Shown here: positions 42,866 to 52,119 of the stretch, in pieces
Position numbering within the stretch: the first letter of the stretch is position 1
Layout: each line of letters begins with the position of its first letter
Assembly: GCF_001269885.1 (NCBI RefSeq)
Contig: NZ_LHVH01000022.1
Span: forward strand, 62,001-126,000
Direction: 5' to 3'
Length of the DNA stretch: 64,000 nucleotides
DNA from: Pseudomonas kilonensis
GTDB lineage: Bacteria > Pseudomonadota > Gammaproteobacteria > Pseudomonadales > Pseudomonadaceae
Position numbers and translations under genes: made by a program
Notes under the pieces: model-generated
Databases searched by the model: none
The model's input: only the letters and a program-made list of their open reading frames with translations
What the model was told of the DNA's origin: nothing

Positions 42866-44179
42866 ATGACCGGGAATATGCAGCATCCAAACGTTCGTCG
42901 AGCGGTCATTGCCCTGGTGTTCTGCCTGCTGTCGGGCGGCGCGCTCGGTGCGCCGCAGCCGATCACCGATTTGCCTTTGCAGGCCGAGGGCGACCAGCAA
43001 TGGCGCCTGCCTGCGGGCCAGTACCGGGGCTCGTTCAGCATCGACCAGCCCATGACCCTCACGTGTGCGCCGGAAGCGGTATTCCAAGGGCAGGGCGAGG
43101 GCAATGGGCTGATCATTCGCGCCCCGAACGTCCAGGTCCAGGGCTGTACCTTCCTGGACTGGGGCCACGACCTGACGGCCATGAACGCCGCCGTGTTCAT
43201 CCAGCCGGTTGCCCAAGGAGCGGTGGTGCGTGGCAACCGGATGCAGGGCCAGGGATTCGGTATCTGGGTCGATGGCACGCGGGACGTCAGCCTGATCGAC
43301 AACCGCATCCAGGGCGACCCCAGCCTGCGTTCCCAGGACCGTGGCAATGGCATCCATTTGTATGCCGTACACGGCGCCCGGGTTATCGGTAACCAGGTGC
43401 GCGAAACCCGCGACGGCATCTACATCGACACCTCCAGCGGCAACCTGCTCCAGGGCAATGTCCTGGAGGACCTGCGCTACGGCGTGCATTACATGTTCGC
43501 CAACGATAATCGCCTGCTGGATAACGTCACCCGGCGTACCCGCACCGGTTATGCCTTGATGCAAAGCCGCCAGTTGACGGTCATCGGCAATCGCTCCGAA
43601 CAGGATCAGAACTACGGGATCCTGATGAACTACATCACCTATTCGACCCTGCGCGACAACTTCGTCACCGACGTGCGCGACGGGTCCACCGGCGACACCA
43701 TGATCAGCGGCGCCGAGGGCAAGGCCCTGTTCATCTACAACTCGCTGTTCAACCGTATCGAAGGCAATCATTTCGAGCGCAGCGCCGTGGGCATCCACCT
43801 GACGGCCGGCTCGGAGGATAACCGCATCGCCGGCAATGCCTTCGTCCACAACCAGCGCCAGGTCAAATACGTTGCCACGCGGTTGCAGGAGTGGTCGGTG
43901 GATGGCCGCGGCAATTACTGGAGCGACTACCTGGGCTGGGATCGCAACGGCGACGGCCTGGGCGATGTCGCCTATGAGCCCAACGACAACGTCGATCGCC
44001 TGCTGTGGCTGTACCCCCAGGTGCGCTTGTTGATGAACAGCCCGGGAATCGAACTGCTGCGTTGGGTGCAGCGAGCCTTCCCGGTGATGAAATCCCCCGG
44101 GGTGATGGACAGTCATCCGCTGATGGAAACGCCTGTCCAGCCCCCGTCACGCAACAGTGCCCAGGAGGACGCGTCTTGA
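42866..44179 (+). CDS. nosD: Copper-site maturation protein NosD
   Basis: A 437-residue periplasmic protein needed, with NosF and NosY, to supply sulfur for the CuZ site. A signal peptide ends near residue 28 (LSGGALG/AP). The rest is a right-handed parallel beta-helix of carbohydrate-binding/sugar-hydrolase-like repeats (for example GIYIDTSSGNLLQGNVLEDL, VHYMFANDNRLLDN). AGGGAG precedes the ATG. The stop TGA overlaps the TTG start of nosF. Confidence 0.93.
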   Translation: MTGNMQHPNVRRAVIALVFCLLSGGALGAPQPITDLPLQAEGDQQWRLPAGQYRGSFSIDQPMTLTCAPEAVFQGQGEGNGLIIRAPNVQVQGCTFLDWGHDLTAMNAAVFIQPVAQGAVVRGNRMQGQGFGIWVDGTRDVSLIDNRIQGDPSLRSQDRGNGIHLYAVHGARVIGNQVRETRDGIYIDTSSGNLLQGNVLEDLRYGVHYMFANDNRLLDNVTRRTRTGYALMQSRQLTVIGNRSEQDQNYGILMNYITYSTLRDNFVTDVRDGSTGDTMISGAEGKALFIYNSLFNRIEGNHFERSAVGIHLTAGSEDNRIAGNAFVHNQRQVKYVATRLQEWSVDGRGNYWSDYLGWDRNGDGLGDVAYEPNDNVDRLLWLYPQVRLLMNSPGIELLRWVQRAFPVMKSPGVMDSHPLMETPVQPPSRNSAQEDAS

Positions 44180-45093
44180 ACGTCGTCGAGATCGAAGGGG
44201 TCAGCCAGCGCTATGGCGATGTCACCGTACTGCGCGGGTTGGACTTGAACCTGGCCCAGGGCGAGGTGCTCGGGCTGTTCGGGCACAACGGCGCGGGCAA
44301 GACCACCACCATGAAGCTGATCCTCGGTTTGCTGCAAGCCAGCGAGGGCGAGGTGCGTGTCTTCGGTCGCGCGCCCAGCGACCCGAGGGTGCGGCAGATG
44401 CTCGGTTATCTGCCCGAGAACGTGATGTTCTATCCGCAGTTGAGTGGGCTGGAAACCTTGCGCCATTTTGCCCGGCTCAAAGGTGCCGCGCCGGAGCAGG
44501 TGCAGCGTTTGCTGGAAGAGGTTGGGCTGGCGGCTGCCGCGACACGGCGCGTGAAAACGTATTCCAAGGGCATGCGCCAGCGTCTCGGTCTGGCCCAGGC
44601 GCTGCTCGGCCAACCGCGCCTGTTATTGCTGGATGAGCCGACCGTGGGCCTCGACCCTATCGCTACCCAGGACCTCTATCAGTTGCTCGACCGCCTGCGT
44701 TGGCAGGGCACCAGCATCATTCTCTGTTCTCACGTCTTGCCTGGCGTGGAAGCGCACATCAACCGCGCCGCGATTCTCACCCGGGGGCGCCTGTTGGCCC
44801 TGGGCAGCCTGGCCCGGCTGCGCGAGGACGCCGGGCTGCCGACGCTGATCCGCGCCTCGGGCCTGTCGCGGGCCGACTGGCTTCGCCAGCATTGGCGCAG
44901 TGAAGGGCACGCCACCCAGGGCTGGGGCGCCGAAGGGGTGCAGGTGTCCGCGCCGGATGGCAGCAAGCTTAAATTGCTGCGCCAGTTACTGGCCCAGGAT
45001 GACCCCTCGGATGTCGAGATCAAGCCGCCGTCGCTGGAGGATTTGTACCGTCATTACATGGTCCGTGCCGCCGCCGAGGAGACCAGCCTATGA
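44176..45093 (+). CDS. nosF: NosDFY ABC transporter ATPase NosF
   Basis: A 305-residue ATPase of the NosDFY complex. Walker A GHNGAGKTTT, signature YSKGMRQRLGLAQALLG and Walker B LLLLDEPTVGLDP are clear. The best start is the TTG at 44176: it overlaps the nosD stop and has AGGAGG at 44163-44168, seven bases upstream. Longer in-frame readings overlap nosD extensively. The stop overlaps the nosY ATG. Confidence 0.93.
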   Translation: MNVVEIEGVSQRYGDVTVLRGLDLNLAQGEVLGLFGHNGAGKTTTMKLILGLLQASEGEVRVFGRAPSDPRVRQMLGYLPENVMFYPQLSGLETLRHFARLKGAAPEQVQRLLEEVGLAAAATRRVKTYSKGMRQRLGLAQALLGQPRLLLLDEPTVGLDPIATQDLYQLLDRLRWQGTSIILCSHVLPGVEAHINRAAILTRGRLLALGSLARLREDAGLPTLIRASGLSRADWLRQHWRSEGHATQGWGAEGVQVSAPDGSKLKLLRQLLAQDDPSDVEIKPPSLEDLYRHYMVRAAAEETSL

Positions 45094-45920
45094 ATCCGGT
45101 CTGGAACATGGCCCGCAAGGAATTCAGCGATGGCCTGCGCAATCGCTGGTTGTTGGCGATCAGCCTGTTGTTCGCGGTGCTGGCGATCGGCATCGCCTGG
45201 CTCGGCGCGGCGGCGTCCGGTCAACTGGGGTTCACCTCGGTACCCGCCACGGTAGCGAGCCTGTCCAGCCTGGCGACCTTCCTGATGCCGCTGATTGCCT
45301 TGCTGCTGGCCTATGACGCGATTGTCGGCGAGGACGAGAGCGGCACCTTGTTGCTGTTGCTGACCTACCCGTTGGGCCGCGGCCAATTGCTGCTGGGCAA
45401 GTTTGTCGGGCACGGCTTGATCCTGGCCCTGGCCACTTTCATCGGTTTTGGCTGCGCGATGCTGGCCATCGCTCTGTGGGTGGACGATGTCCAGTTGAGC
45501 CTGCTGCTCTGGGCCTTCGGTCGGTTCATGGTATCGAGCACGCTGCTGGGCTGGGTGTTCCTCGGGCTGGCCTATGTGCTGAGCAGCTTGTCGGCAGAGA
45601 AATCCACCGCGGCCGGGTTGGCGCTGGGGGTGTGGTTTTTCTTCGTGCTGGTGTTCGACCTGGCCTTGCTGGCGTTGCTGGTGCTGAGCGAAGGGCGCTT
45701 CAGCCCGGAACTGTTGCCCTGGCTGCTGCTGTTCAACCCTACCGACGTGTATCGGCTGATCAACCTGTCCGGGTTCGATGCGGCGTCCAGCGGCGCCGCG
45801 GTGCTGACCTTGGGCAGCGACCTGCCGGTGTCGGCGCCTTTGCTCTGGCTGTGCCTGGGCCTGTGGATGGCGGTTCCGTTGTGGTTGGCCTATCGGCTGT
45901 TCAATCGCCGGTGCCCGTGA
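45090..45920 (+). CDS. nosY: NosDFY ABC transporter permease NosY
   Basis: A 276-residue ABC-2-type permease with six hydrophobic segments. The N terminus (NPVWNMARKEFSDGLRNRWLL) and YDAIVGEDESGTLLLLLTYPLGRGQLLLGKFVG match NosY. It starts within the nosF stop (ATGA overlap) and precedes nosL by 30 bases. Confidence 0.93.
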   Translation: MNPVWNMARKEFSDGLRNRWLLAISLLFAVLAIGIAWLGAAASGQLGFTSVPATVASLSSLATFLMPLIALLLAYDAIVGEDESGTLLLLLTYPLGRGQLLLGKFVGHGLILALATFIGFGCAMLAIALWVDDVQLSLLLWAFGRFMVSSTLLGWVFLGLAYVLSSLSAEKSTAAGLALGVWFFFVLVFDLALLALLVLSEGRFSPELLPWLLLFNPTDVYRLINLSGFDAASSGAAVLTLGSDLPVSAPLLWLCLGLWMAVPLWLAYRLFNRRCP

Positions 45921-45950
45921 ATTTCAATCTTGATAAGGGAGCATGCAACG

Positions 45951-46478
45951 ATGAACAGGGTGTATTTCAAGGCAGGTCGCCTTTGGGGCGCGGTGTTGAT
46001 GTGCCTGGCACTGGCGGCCTGCGGCAAGGCCGAACCACCGGCGGCCAGCGAGGCGGCGCTGGCGTTCCATCCCAGTGACGAGTGCCATGTGTGCGGCATG
46101 GTCATCACTGACTTCCCCGGGCCCAAGGGCGCGGCGGTCGGGGCAGGGGGCGTGAAGAAGTTCTGCTCGCCGGCGGAGATGCTGGGCTGGTGGTTGCAGC
46201 CGGAAAACCATCGGGCCGACGTCAAGCTGTATGTCCACGACATGGGCCGCAGCCATTGGGACACGCCGGATGACGCCCACCTGATCGACGCCCGGACCGC
46301 CTACTTCGTCATTGGCAGCGGGCTTAAAGGCGCCATGGGCGTTGTCCTGGCCTCGTTTTCCGACCCCCAGGCGGCACAAAAACTCGCCAGCGACACCGGC
46401 GGCCGAGTGCTGCGCCTGGAAGACATCGACCAGAAACTGCTGGGGCAGGCGAGTGCCATGGCGCCGATGAGTCACTGA
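45951..46478 (+). CDS. nosL: Copper chaperone lipoprotein NosL
   Basis: A 175-residue outer-membrane-type lipoprotein that delivers Cu(I) for NosZ assembly. The lipobox LALAAC puts the lipidated cysteine at residue 24. HPSDECHVCGMVITDFPGPKG carries the C-x2-C-x-M copper-binding motif typical of NosL. AAGGGAG lies upstream of the ATG at 45951. It is the last gene of the nos operon; no nosX/apbE gene is present in this window. Confidence 0.93.
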   Translation: MNRVYFKAGRLWGAVLMCLALAACGKAEPPAASEAALAFHPSDECHVCGMVITDFPGPKGAAVGAGGVKKFCSPAEMLGWWLQPENHRADVKLYVHDMGRSHWDTPDDAHLIDARTAYFVIGSGLKGAMGVVLASFSDPQAAQKLASDTGGRVLRLEDIDQKLLGQASAMAPMSH

Positions 46479-46516
46479 TATTGCCTGTTCGGCAAACCAC
46501 GCTTGTGGCAGGGGCG

Positions 46517-46604
46517 CTTGTGGGAGCAAAGCTTGCTCGCGAAACAGGCGCCTCGATTCTGCCAGACCGCATCGCCTCTATCGCGGGCAAGCCTTGCTCC
46601 CACA
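46517..46604. repeat. REP-like repeat pair
   Basis: CTTGTGGGAGCAAAGCTTGC pairs with the complementary GCAAGCCTTGCTCCCACA end, with mismatches. It follows nosL and probably marks the end of the nos transcript. The rest of the 241-base gap to nosP shows no ANR/DNR box. Confidence 0.8.
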
Positions 46605-46719
46605 TAGAGGGAGCAATCTCATCCCATGGAAGCGGCCACCCGCTACCCAAGTAGCATTCGTGGAGCCGGCGCAGCTTCGTACACTCAGGGCTCCTATCAC
46701 GCACCCGTCGGAGGCGAAG

Positions 46720-47883
46720 ATGCAGCAGGCCCAGAGCGAAGGTGTGGTGAGCGCCATGTCCCAGTCGACGGACGTCCAGCAGGTGGCCCAGGCGTTGGCG
46801 CGGCAGTTGTTGCACCCGCACCTGGGCTTCGTGCTGTTTTTCTGTTCCGCCGAATACGACCTGCCGGCCCTGGGCCAGGCGCTGTCCCAGAGTTTCGGCG
46901 GGATTCGCCTGGTGGGCTGTACCAGCGCCGGTGAAATCACCGCGCAAGGTTATGGTCGCAACTGTGTGACGGCGGTGGGGTTCGATCATCGGCACTTTTC
47001 CATCGCCGCCGAACTGATCGGCGAAATGGAGCACTTCAGCCTGATCGACGCCCAGCAAATGGTCGAGCGTCTGGCGAGCGGCTGTCGCAGCAACGCCTTG
47101 GCGCCGATCAAGGGCCACAGTTTCGCCTTGACCCTGCTCGATGGCCTGTCCAGCCGCGAGGAAATGGTCCTGGCGGCCTTGAGCGCTGCGCTGGGGGATA
47201 TCCCGCATTTCGGCGGGTCGGCCGGCGATGACAACTACCTGACCCACACCCACGTGTATTTCGAAGGCCAGTTCCACTGTGGCGCGGCGGTGGTGGTGTT
47301 GATCAACACCTGGCTGGAATTCGAAGTCTTCACCACCCATCACATCCTGCCCCGGGAGGAGAAACTGGTGGTGACCGGCGCCGACAGCGCTTCGCGACGG
47401 GTCTACGAGCTCAACGCCGAACCTGCCGCCGAAGAATACGCCCGGCACATCGGCGTGCCGGTGAGCGCCCTCGACTACCGGGTCTTCGCCGCCCATCCAC
47501 TGGCGGTGCGCATCAACGACCAGTACTACGTGCGGGCGATCCAGCAGGTGCATTCGGACCTGAGCCTGAGTTTCTACTGTGCGGTGGAGAACGGCATCGT
47601 TCTCACGGCCATGACCCCCGGGCCCTTGCTGCACAACCTGCAAACGCTGTTTGACGGTTTGCAGGCACGCCTCGGTGACCTGTTGCTGACCATCGGCTGC
47701 GATTGCTTCCTCAGGCGCCTGGAGCTGGAAGATCGCGGCGGCCTGGAGCAGATCGGCCAGTTCCTGCGCGAAAAACGGGTGATGGGGTTCAACACCTATG
47801 GAGAACAGTTCAATGGCATGCACATCAACCAGACGTTCACCGGAGTTGCCATTGCCCGACATCGCGTCCCCGGCCATCGCTGA
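46720..47883 (+). CDS. nosP: FIST-domain nitric-oxide-sensing protein NosP
   Basis: A 387-residue FIST N plus FIST C domain protein. In P. aeruginosa the homologue encoded beside the kinase NahK binds haem and senses NO (NosP). FIST marks include LVGCTSAGEITAQGYG and GGSAGDDNYLTHTHVYFEG in the N-terminal domain and VMGFNTYGEQFNGMHINQTFTGVAI at the end. GGAGG precedes the ATG at 46720. The 3' end overlaps the reading frame of the kinase by 86 bases, so the two are co-transcribed. It lies directly after the nos genes, which fits an NO/denitrification role. Confidence 0.85.
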   Translation: MQQAQSEGVVSAMSQSTDVQQVAQALARQLLHPHLGFVLFFCSAEYDLPALGQALSQSFGGIRLVGCTSAGEITAQGYGRNCVTAVGFDHRHFSIAAELIGEMEHFSLIDAQQMVERLASGCRSNALAPIKGHSFALTLLDGLSSREEMVLAALSAALGDIPHFGGSAGDDNYLTHTHVYFEGQFHCGAAVVVLINTWLEFEVFTTHHILPREEKLVVTGADSASRRVYELNAEPAAEEYARHIGVPVSALDYRVFAAHPLAVRINDQYYVRAIQQVHSDLSLSFYCAVENGIVLTAMTPGPLLHNLQTLFDGLQARLGDLLLTIGCDCFLRRLELEDRGGLEQIGQFLREKRVMGFNTYGEQFNGMHINQTFTGVAIARHRVPGHR

Positions 47884-50455
47884 GCTGCAGGCCCAGCTCG
47901 CTGCCCTGCAGCATGAAAACCGCAAGTTGCGGCGCATCAATGAGGCGCTGATCGAGCGGGTGGAGTCCGGCGTCACCCGGGGCAACGACCCGTATGCGGC
48001 GTTCCAGCACTCGGTGGTGCTGGCCGAGCAGGTGCGCGAGCGCACCGATGCGCTGAACCAGGCCATGGCTGAACTCAAGGCCGGCAATCACTTGCTGGGC
48101 GAGGCGCGGCTGCGGGCGGAAACCGCCCACCGGCACCTGATTGACGCCATCGAAAGCATCTCCGATGCGTTTGTGCTGTTCGACGAGCAGCAACGCATTG
48201 TCCTGTTCAACAGCCGCTTCAAGGCCTTCTGGGCCAACAGCCGGGTGCGCATCATCGCCGGCATGCGCCTTTCCGAGGTCAAGCGCTTGATGACCGCCAA
48301 CGGGCTGTTCAGCGAAGAACCCCGGGGCCAGGCCGATGAGCACGTGCTGTATCGCTTGCAGAACGGGCGCTGGCTGCAAGTCAGCGAGCGGCCGACCCAG
48401 GAGGGCGGCCGGGTCATCCTGTTTACCGACATCACCGACGTCAAACTCAGCGAAACCGTGCGCCGCGAGCAGGCCATCGCGCAGAAATCCCACCTGTTGC
48501 AGCGTGCGGTGGACAACCTGTCCCAGGGTGTGGCGATGGTCAACGCCCAAGGCGTGCTGGAGCTGTGGAACCGGCGCTTCCTCGAACTCAGTGGCCTGGC
48601 ACCGGTAGCGGCCCACCGGCCGTTCAATGAAGTGATTGCCGACAGTGAGTTGCAACTGCTGACCCCGGCCAGTCGCGACAGCAACGGCCGGCTGATCCAC
48701 GAATCCGAGCAGCGCCTGTCGGATGGCCGGGTCCTGGAGATCCGTACACATCCATTGCCCACTGGCGGCTACGTCAACACCTTCACCGACATCACCGAAC
48801 GCTACCAGCACGCCGAGGCGCTGAGCGAAAGCGAACGCTGGATTCGCCTGATCACCGACCATGTGCCAGCGTTGATCGCCTACCTCAACGCCGACCTGGT
48901 CTACGAATTCACCAACAAGGTCTACGAGCAGTGGTACTGCTGGCCCCGTGGCGTGATGCTTGGCCAGAGCCTGCGCGAAGCCCATAGCGAGCAGCATTAC
49001 CAGCGCCTGGAAGCCTACGTGGCGCGGGCGTTGGCGGGTGAGAGCGTCACCTTCGAATTCGCCGAGACCAACATCAACAGCCAGGAACGCTACATGCTGC
49101 GCTCCTATGTACCCAACCGCTTGGCCAACGGTGAAGTGGTGGGGATTTTCGTGCTGATCCGCGACATCACCGAACGCCGGCGCACCGCCGAAGCGCTGCA
49201 CCAGGCCTACCAGAACCTAGAACAGCGGGTCCAGGAGCGCACCGCCGAACTCACCACGCTCAACGACCAATTGCTGCGCGAAATCGACGAACGCAGCCGG
49301 GTGGAGTTGCGCCTGCGGGAGGCCAAGCGCGAGGCCGAGCAGGCCAACCTGTCGAAGACCAAATTCCTCGCAGCGGTCAGCCATGACCTGCTGCAACCGC
49401 TCAACGCCGCTCGGCTGTTCACCAGCGCCTTGCTCGAGCGCCGCGAGCCAGTTGCCAATGCGCAACTGGTGCGCAACGTCAGCCATTCGCTGCAGGACGT
49501 GGAGAACCTGTTGGGCACCCTGGTGGACATCTCCAAGCTGGACGCCGGGGTGATCAAGGCCGATGTCGCGCCGTTCGCCCTCAGCGAGCTGCTCGACAAC
49601 CTGGCCGCCGAATACGCCCAGATCGCCGGCAGCGAAGGGCTGGCGCTGCACTTTGTCGGTTGTTCGGTGCTGGTGCGCAGCGACATGCAATTGCTCGCGC
49701 GAATCCTGCGCAACCTGCTGAGCAACGCCATTCGCTACACCCCCAGCGGCCGGGTGGTGCTGGGCTGCCGGCGACACCGCCAGCGCGTGTCGATCCAGGT
49801 CTGGGACAGCGGCATCGGCATTGCCGAGAACCGCCTGGAGGAAATATTCCAGGAGTTCAAGCGCGGCGACGTGCAGCGGCCGAACCAGGACCGTGGGTTG
49901 GGCCTGGGCCTGGCGATTGTCGAGAAAATCGCCGGGATCCTCGGGCACCGGATCCAGGTGCGCTCCTGGCCGGGCAAGGGCTCGATGTTCTCTATCGACG
50001 TGCCGCTGAGCGCCACCGCGCCCAAGCCGTTGCCGTGCCTGGACATGAGCGAGCCGATGCTCGAACGCCTGCGTGGGGCGCGGGTCTGGGTGCTGGATAA
50101 CGATGCGGCGATCTGCGCTGGCATGCGTACGTTGCTGGAGGGCTGGGGTTGCCAGGTAGTGACCGCGTTGTCGGAGCAGGACCTGGCCCGCCAGGTGGAC
50201 AACTACCATGCCGAGGCCGACTTGTTGATCGCCGATTATCACCTGGACAACGATCAGAACGGCGTCGATGCGGTGGCCCGGATCAACGCCCGCCGGGCCT
50301 CACCGATCCCGGCCATGATGATCACCGCCAACTACAGCAACGAGCTCAAGCAGCAGATTCGCGAACGCGGGCACACCCTGATGCACAAGCCGGTGCGGCC
50401 GATGAAGCTGAAGATTGCGATGAGTCATCTGTTGGGCCAGACCCAGGGGCATTAA
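47798..50455 (+). CDS. nahK: NosP-associated hybrid histidine kinase (NahK/ErcS')
   Basis: Up to 885 residues and no membrane segment, so a cytoplasmic kinase. Order: coiled coil (about 25-115), three PAS domains (about 120-225, 240-340, 355-460), coiled coil, HisKA with H529 in AVSHDLLQPLNAARLF, HATPase (NAIRY, DSGIGI, GLGLGLAI) and a C-terminal receiver with D813 in LLIADYHLD. This is the NahK layout. The start is uncertain: the ATG at 47798 has no good ribosome site, while a TTG at 47852 lies six bases after GGAG. NahK signals through a phosphotransfer partner and, as ErcS', has been linked to ethanol oxidation. It sits between nos and exa/ped genes. Confidence 0.85.
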   Translation: MENSSMACTSTRRSPELPLPDIASPAIAELQAQLAALQHENRKLRRINEALIERVESGVTRGNDPYAAFQHSVVLAEQVRERTDALNQAMAELKAGNHLLGEARLRAETAHRHLIDAIESISDAFVLFDEQQRIVLFNSRFKAFWANSRVRIIAGMRLSEVKRLMTANGLFSEEPRGQADEHVLYRLQNGRWLQVSERPTQEGGRVILFTDITDVKLSETVRREQAIAQKSHLLQRAVDNLSQGVAMVNAQGVLELWNRRFLELSGLAPVAAHRPFNEVIADSELQLLTPASRDSNGRLIHESEQRLSDGRVLEIRTHPLPTGGYVNTFTDITERYQHAEALSESERWIRLITDHVPALIAYLNADLVYEFTNKVYEQWYCWPRGVMLGQSLREAHSEQHYQRLEAYVARALAGESVTFEFAETNINSQERYMLRSYVPNRLANGEVVGIFVLIRDITERRRTAEALHQAYQNLEQRVQERTAELTTLNDQLLREIDERSRVELRLREAKREAEQANLSKTKFLAAVSHDLLQPLNAARLFTSALLERREPVANAQLVRNVSHSLQDVENLLGTLVDISKLDAGVIKADVAPFALSELLDNLAAEYAQIAGSEGLALHFVGCSVLVRSDMQLLARILRNLLSNAIRYTPSGRVVLGCRRHRQRVSIQVWDSGIGIAENRLEEIFQEFKRGDVQRPNQDRGLGLGLAIVEKIAGILGHRIQVRSWPGKGSMFSIDVPLSATAPKPLPCLDMSEPMLERLRGARVWVLDNDAAICAGMRTLLEGWGCQVVTALSEQDLARQVDNYHAEADLLIADYHLDNDQNGVDAVARINARRASPIPAMMITANYSNELKQQIRERGHTLMHKPVRPMKLKIAMSHLLGQTQGH

Positions 50456-50467
50456 GTCGAACGCTGT

Positions 50468-50588
50468 TGTGGCGAGGGGATTTATCCCCGCTGGGGCGCG
50501 AAGCGGCCCTAAGACCAGACAACTCGGTATGCCAGATAGATCCAGGGGGCTGCTTCGCAGCCCAGCGGGGATAAATCCCCTCGCCACA
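50468..50588. repeat. 121-bp palindromic element, copy A
   Basis: TGTGGCGAGGGGATTTATCC and its complement form the ends. The asymmetric centre contains CCAGACAACTCGGTATGC. The copy at 58173-58293 has the same length and the same centre in the opposite orientation. Confidence 0.9.
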
Positions 50589-50606
50589 GGGATTTGTGCC
50601 GGTTGA

Positions 50607-51272
50607 TCAACGCCGCAAATAAGCCCCGAAATCAATATCCCCGGCACTGAGGATCGCCTGTACCCGGTTGTGCACGTTGAGTTTGCGCAGGATCGCCGAG
50701 ACGTGGGCCTTGACCGTGGTTTCGGCGATGTCCAGGGTGTAGGCGATCTGTTTGTTCGACTCGCCCTTGGTCATGCGTTCGAGTACCAGCAGTTGCTTGC
50801 GGGTCAAGGCCTGGAGCATTTCCGGCGGGAAACTCGGGTTTTCATTGAGGCGCCGGCCCATCGGGCTTTTTTGCGTGCGAATGATGTCGGGCGGCAGGTA
50901 CACGTTGCCGTTGAGGATCTGCTCGATGGCTTCGGTCATCTGCGAGCGTGGCGAGGATTTGGTGATGAAACCCACCGCACCATAGGTGATGGCTTGCAGC
51001 ACCACCTGCTTGTCCTGCTCGGCGGAGACAATCACCACGGGGATGGTCGGTGCCTCGTTGCGCAGGTTGATCAGGCCATTGAGCCCGTGCATGCCGGGCA
51101 TGTTCAGGTCCAGCAGGATCAGGTCCAGGTCGTCGTGCTCGGCCGTCAAGGCCAGGGCACTGTCCAGGTCGGCGGTCTCCATGACCTCGCTGCCAGGAAA
51201 ACCGTCGCTGATGACGTTGTGGATGGCTTCGCGAAACAGTGGGTGATCGTCGGCTATCAGGATTTTATACAT
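50607..51272 (-). CDS. erbR: LuxR/NarL-family response regulator ErbR (AgmR)
   Basis: A 221-residue response regulator. The receiver domain has phospho-acceptor D55 in LILLDLNMPG; the C-terminal LuxR helix-turn-helix is MTKGESNKQIAYTLDIAETTVKAHVSAILRKL. ErbR/AgmR controls PQQ-dependent alcohol oxidation genes in Pseudomonas. I chose the ATG at 51272 because GAGGTG lies seven bases upstream; the ATG two codons earlier is too close to that site. It is convergent with nahK, with the 121-bp repeat between. Confidence 0.88.
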   Translation of the reverse strand: MYKILIADDHPLFREAIHNVISDGFPGSEVMETADLDSALALTAEHDDLDLILLDLNMPGMHGLNGLINLRNEAPTIPVVIVSAEQDKQVVLQAITYGAVGFITKSSPRSQMTEAIEQILNGNVYLPPDIIRTQKSPMGRRLNENPSFPPEMLQALTRKQLLVLERMTKGESNKQIAYTLDIAETTVKAHVSAILRKLNVHNRVQAILSAGDIDFGAYLRR

Positions 51273-51331
51273 GGCCATTCACCTCGTTATTGTCGTGTGG
51301 GGCAGGGCAGTTGCACGCACTTCTTGCAAGA

Positions 51332-51865
51332 TCAGGGAAAGGGTTCGGGCCGGGCCGCTTGCAGGGGCAGGTTGGCCGCCTCCCAGGCATCGAGGCCATC
51401 GCGATACCAGTACACATGGTTATAGCCCATGGCGGCGGCGCGTTTTACCGCGTTCCAACTCAGCCAGCAATCGGCGCGGCAATAAAAGACCAGCGGTAGA
51501 TCCAGCCGGCCGCCGGTGGCAGCGTGCAGGTGACGGCTGAAGTAGTCCTGCCAGGTCGGGTCGAGATTGCCGTCACCGGTATTGGCCAGCCATAGGCTGC
51601 CGGGGAGGTTGGCATGGGGTTCGTTGTCGATGAAACGCCCCTGGATCCACGGCCGACGATAAACGTCGATCAGCACCGGAGGCCGGGCCTGACCGAGCAG
51701 ACGTTGCAGGGCCTGGGTGTCGAGGGTCTGGGCGCCGTCGACGGTGGCGGGCGTCGGGCTGCGGTATTGGGCGATGCGATAACCCTGCGCTGAAAACAGC
51801 GTGGTATCGGCCTGCGCGACATTCAGCGCCAGGCCCAGCAAGAGGATCGCCAGTAAACGGGGCAT
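51332..51865 (-). CDS. PQQ-catabolism-associated rhodanese-like periplasmic protein
   Basis: A 177-residue exported protein. The signal peptide ends near residue 19 (NVAQA/DT). The fold is rhodanese-like (PPVLIDVYRRPWIQGRF; GYNHVYWYRDGLDAWEAANLPL). The conserved cysteines are in FYCRADCWLSWNA, a Cys-x3-Cys-Trp arrangement belonging to the family named for a CXXCW motif next to PQQ alcohol dehydrogenase genes. A redox or sulfur-relay role is plausible but undemonstrated. AAGGAT precedes the ATG. A putative operator lies 87 bases upstream at 51946-51958. Confidence 0.82.
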   Translation of the reverse strand: MPRLLAILLLGLALNVAQADTTLFSAQGYRIAQYRSPTPATVDGAQTLDTQALQRLLGQARPPVLIDVYRRPWIQGRFIDNEPHANLPGSLWLANTGDGNLDPTWQDYFSRHLHAATGGRLDLPLVFYCRADCWLSWNAVKRAAAMGYNHVYWYRDGLDAWEAANLPLQAARPEPFP

Positions 51866-51945
51866 AGGATTTATCCTTTTTGTTATGCGCCCATTACATG
51901 CCAGGGTCGAGGTCTTGTGAATGCGACCATAGACAGGAAAACCGG

Positions 51946-51958
51946 TACTAAAGTAGTA
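51946..51958. promoter_or_regulatory. Inverted-repeat operator candidate, exa/ped regulon
   Basis: TACTA-AAG-TAGTA is a perfect 5-3-5 inverted repeat centred 87 bases upstream of the rhodanese-like gene. A near copy is centred 86 bases upstream of the gene at 54673-55839. A NarL-type regulator (ErbR or EraR) is a plausible binder. Confidence 0.55.
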
Positions 51959-52004
51959 ATTTGAGTGCTAAAGACCCGCGCGAAATGGAGAACATGCACC
52001 GAAC

Positions 52005-52099
52005 CCTGTGGGAGCAAAGCTTGCTCGCGATAATGGTGTGCCAGTCGGCATCAATTCTGGATGAGCCGCCGCCATCGCGAGCAAGCTTTGCTCCCACAG
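52005..52099. repeat. REP-like repeat pair
   Basis: CCTGTGGGAGCAAAGCTTGC and GCAAGCTTTGCTCCCACAG are exact inverted ends. It sits between the end of the ABC permease gene and the rhodanese-like gene promoter, and may act as a transcript 3' end. Confidence 0.9.
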
Positions 52100-52119
52100 A
52101 TTGTCTGTGCAATGAGGCG

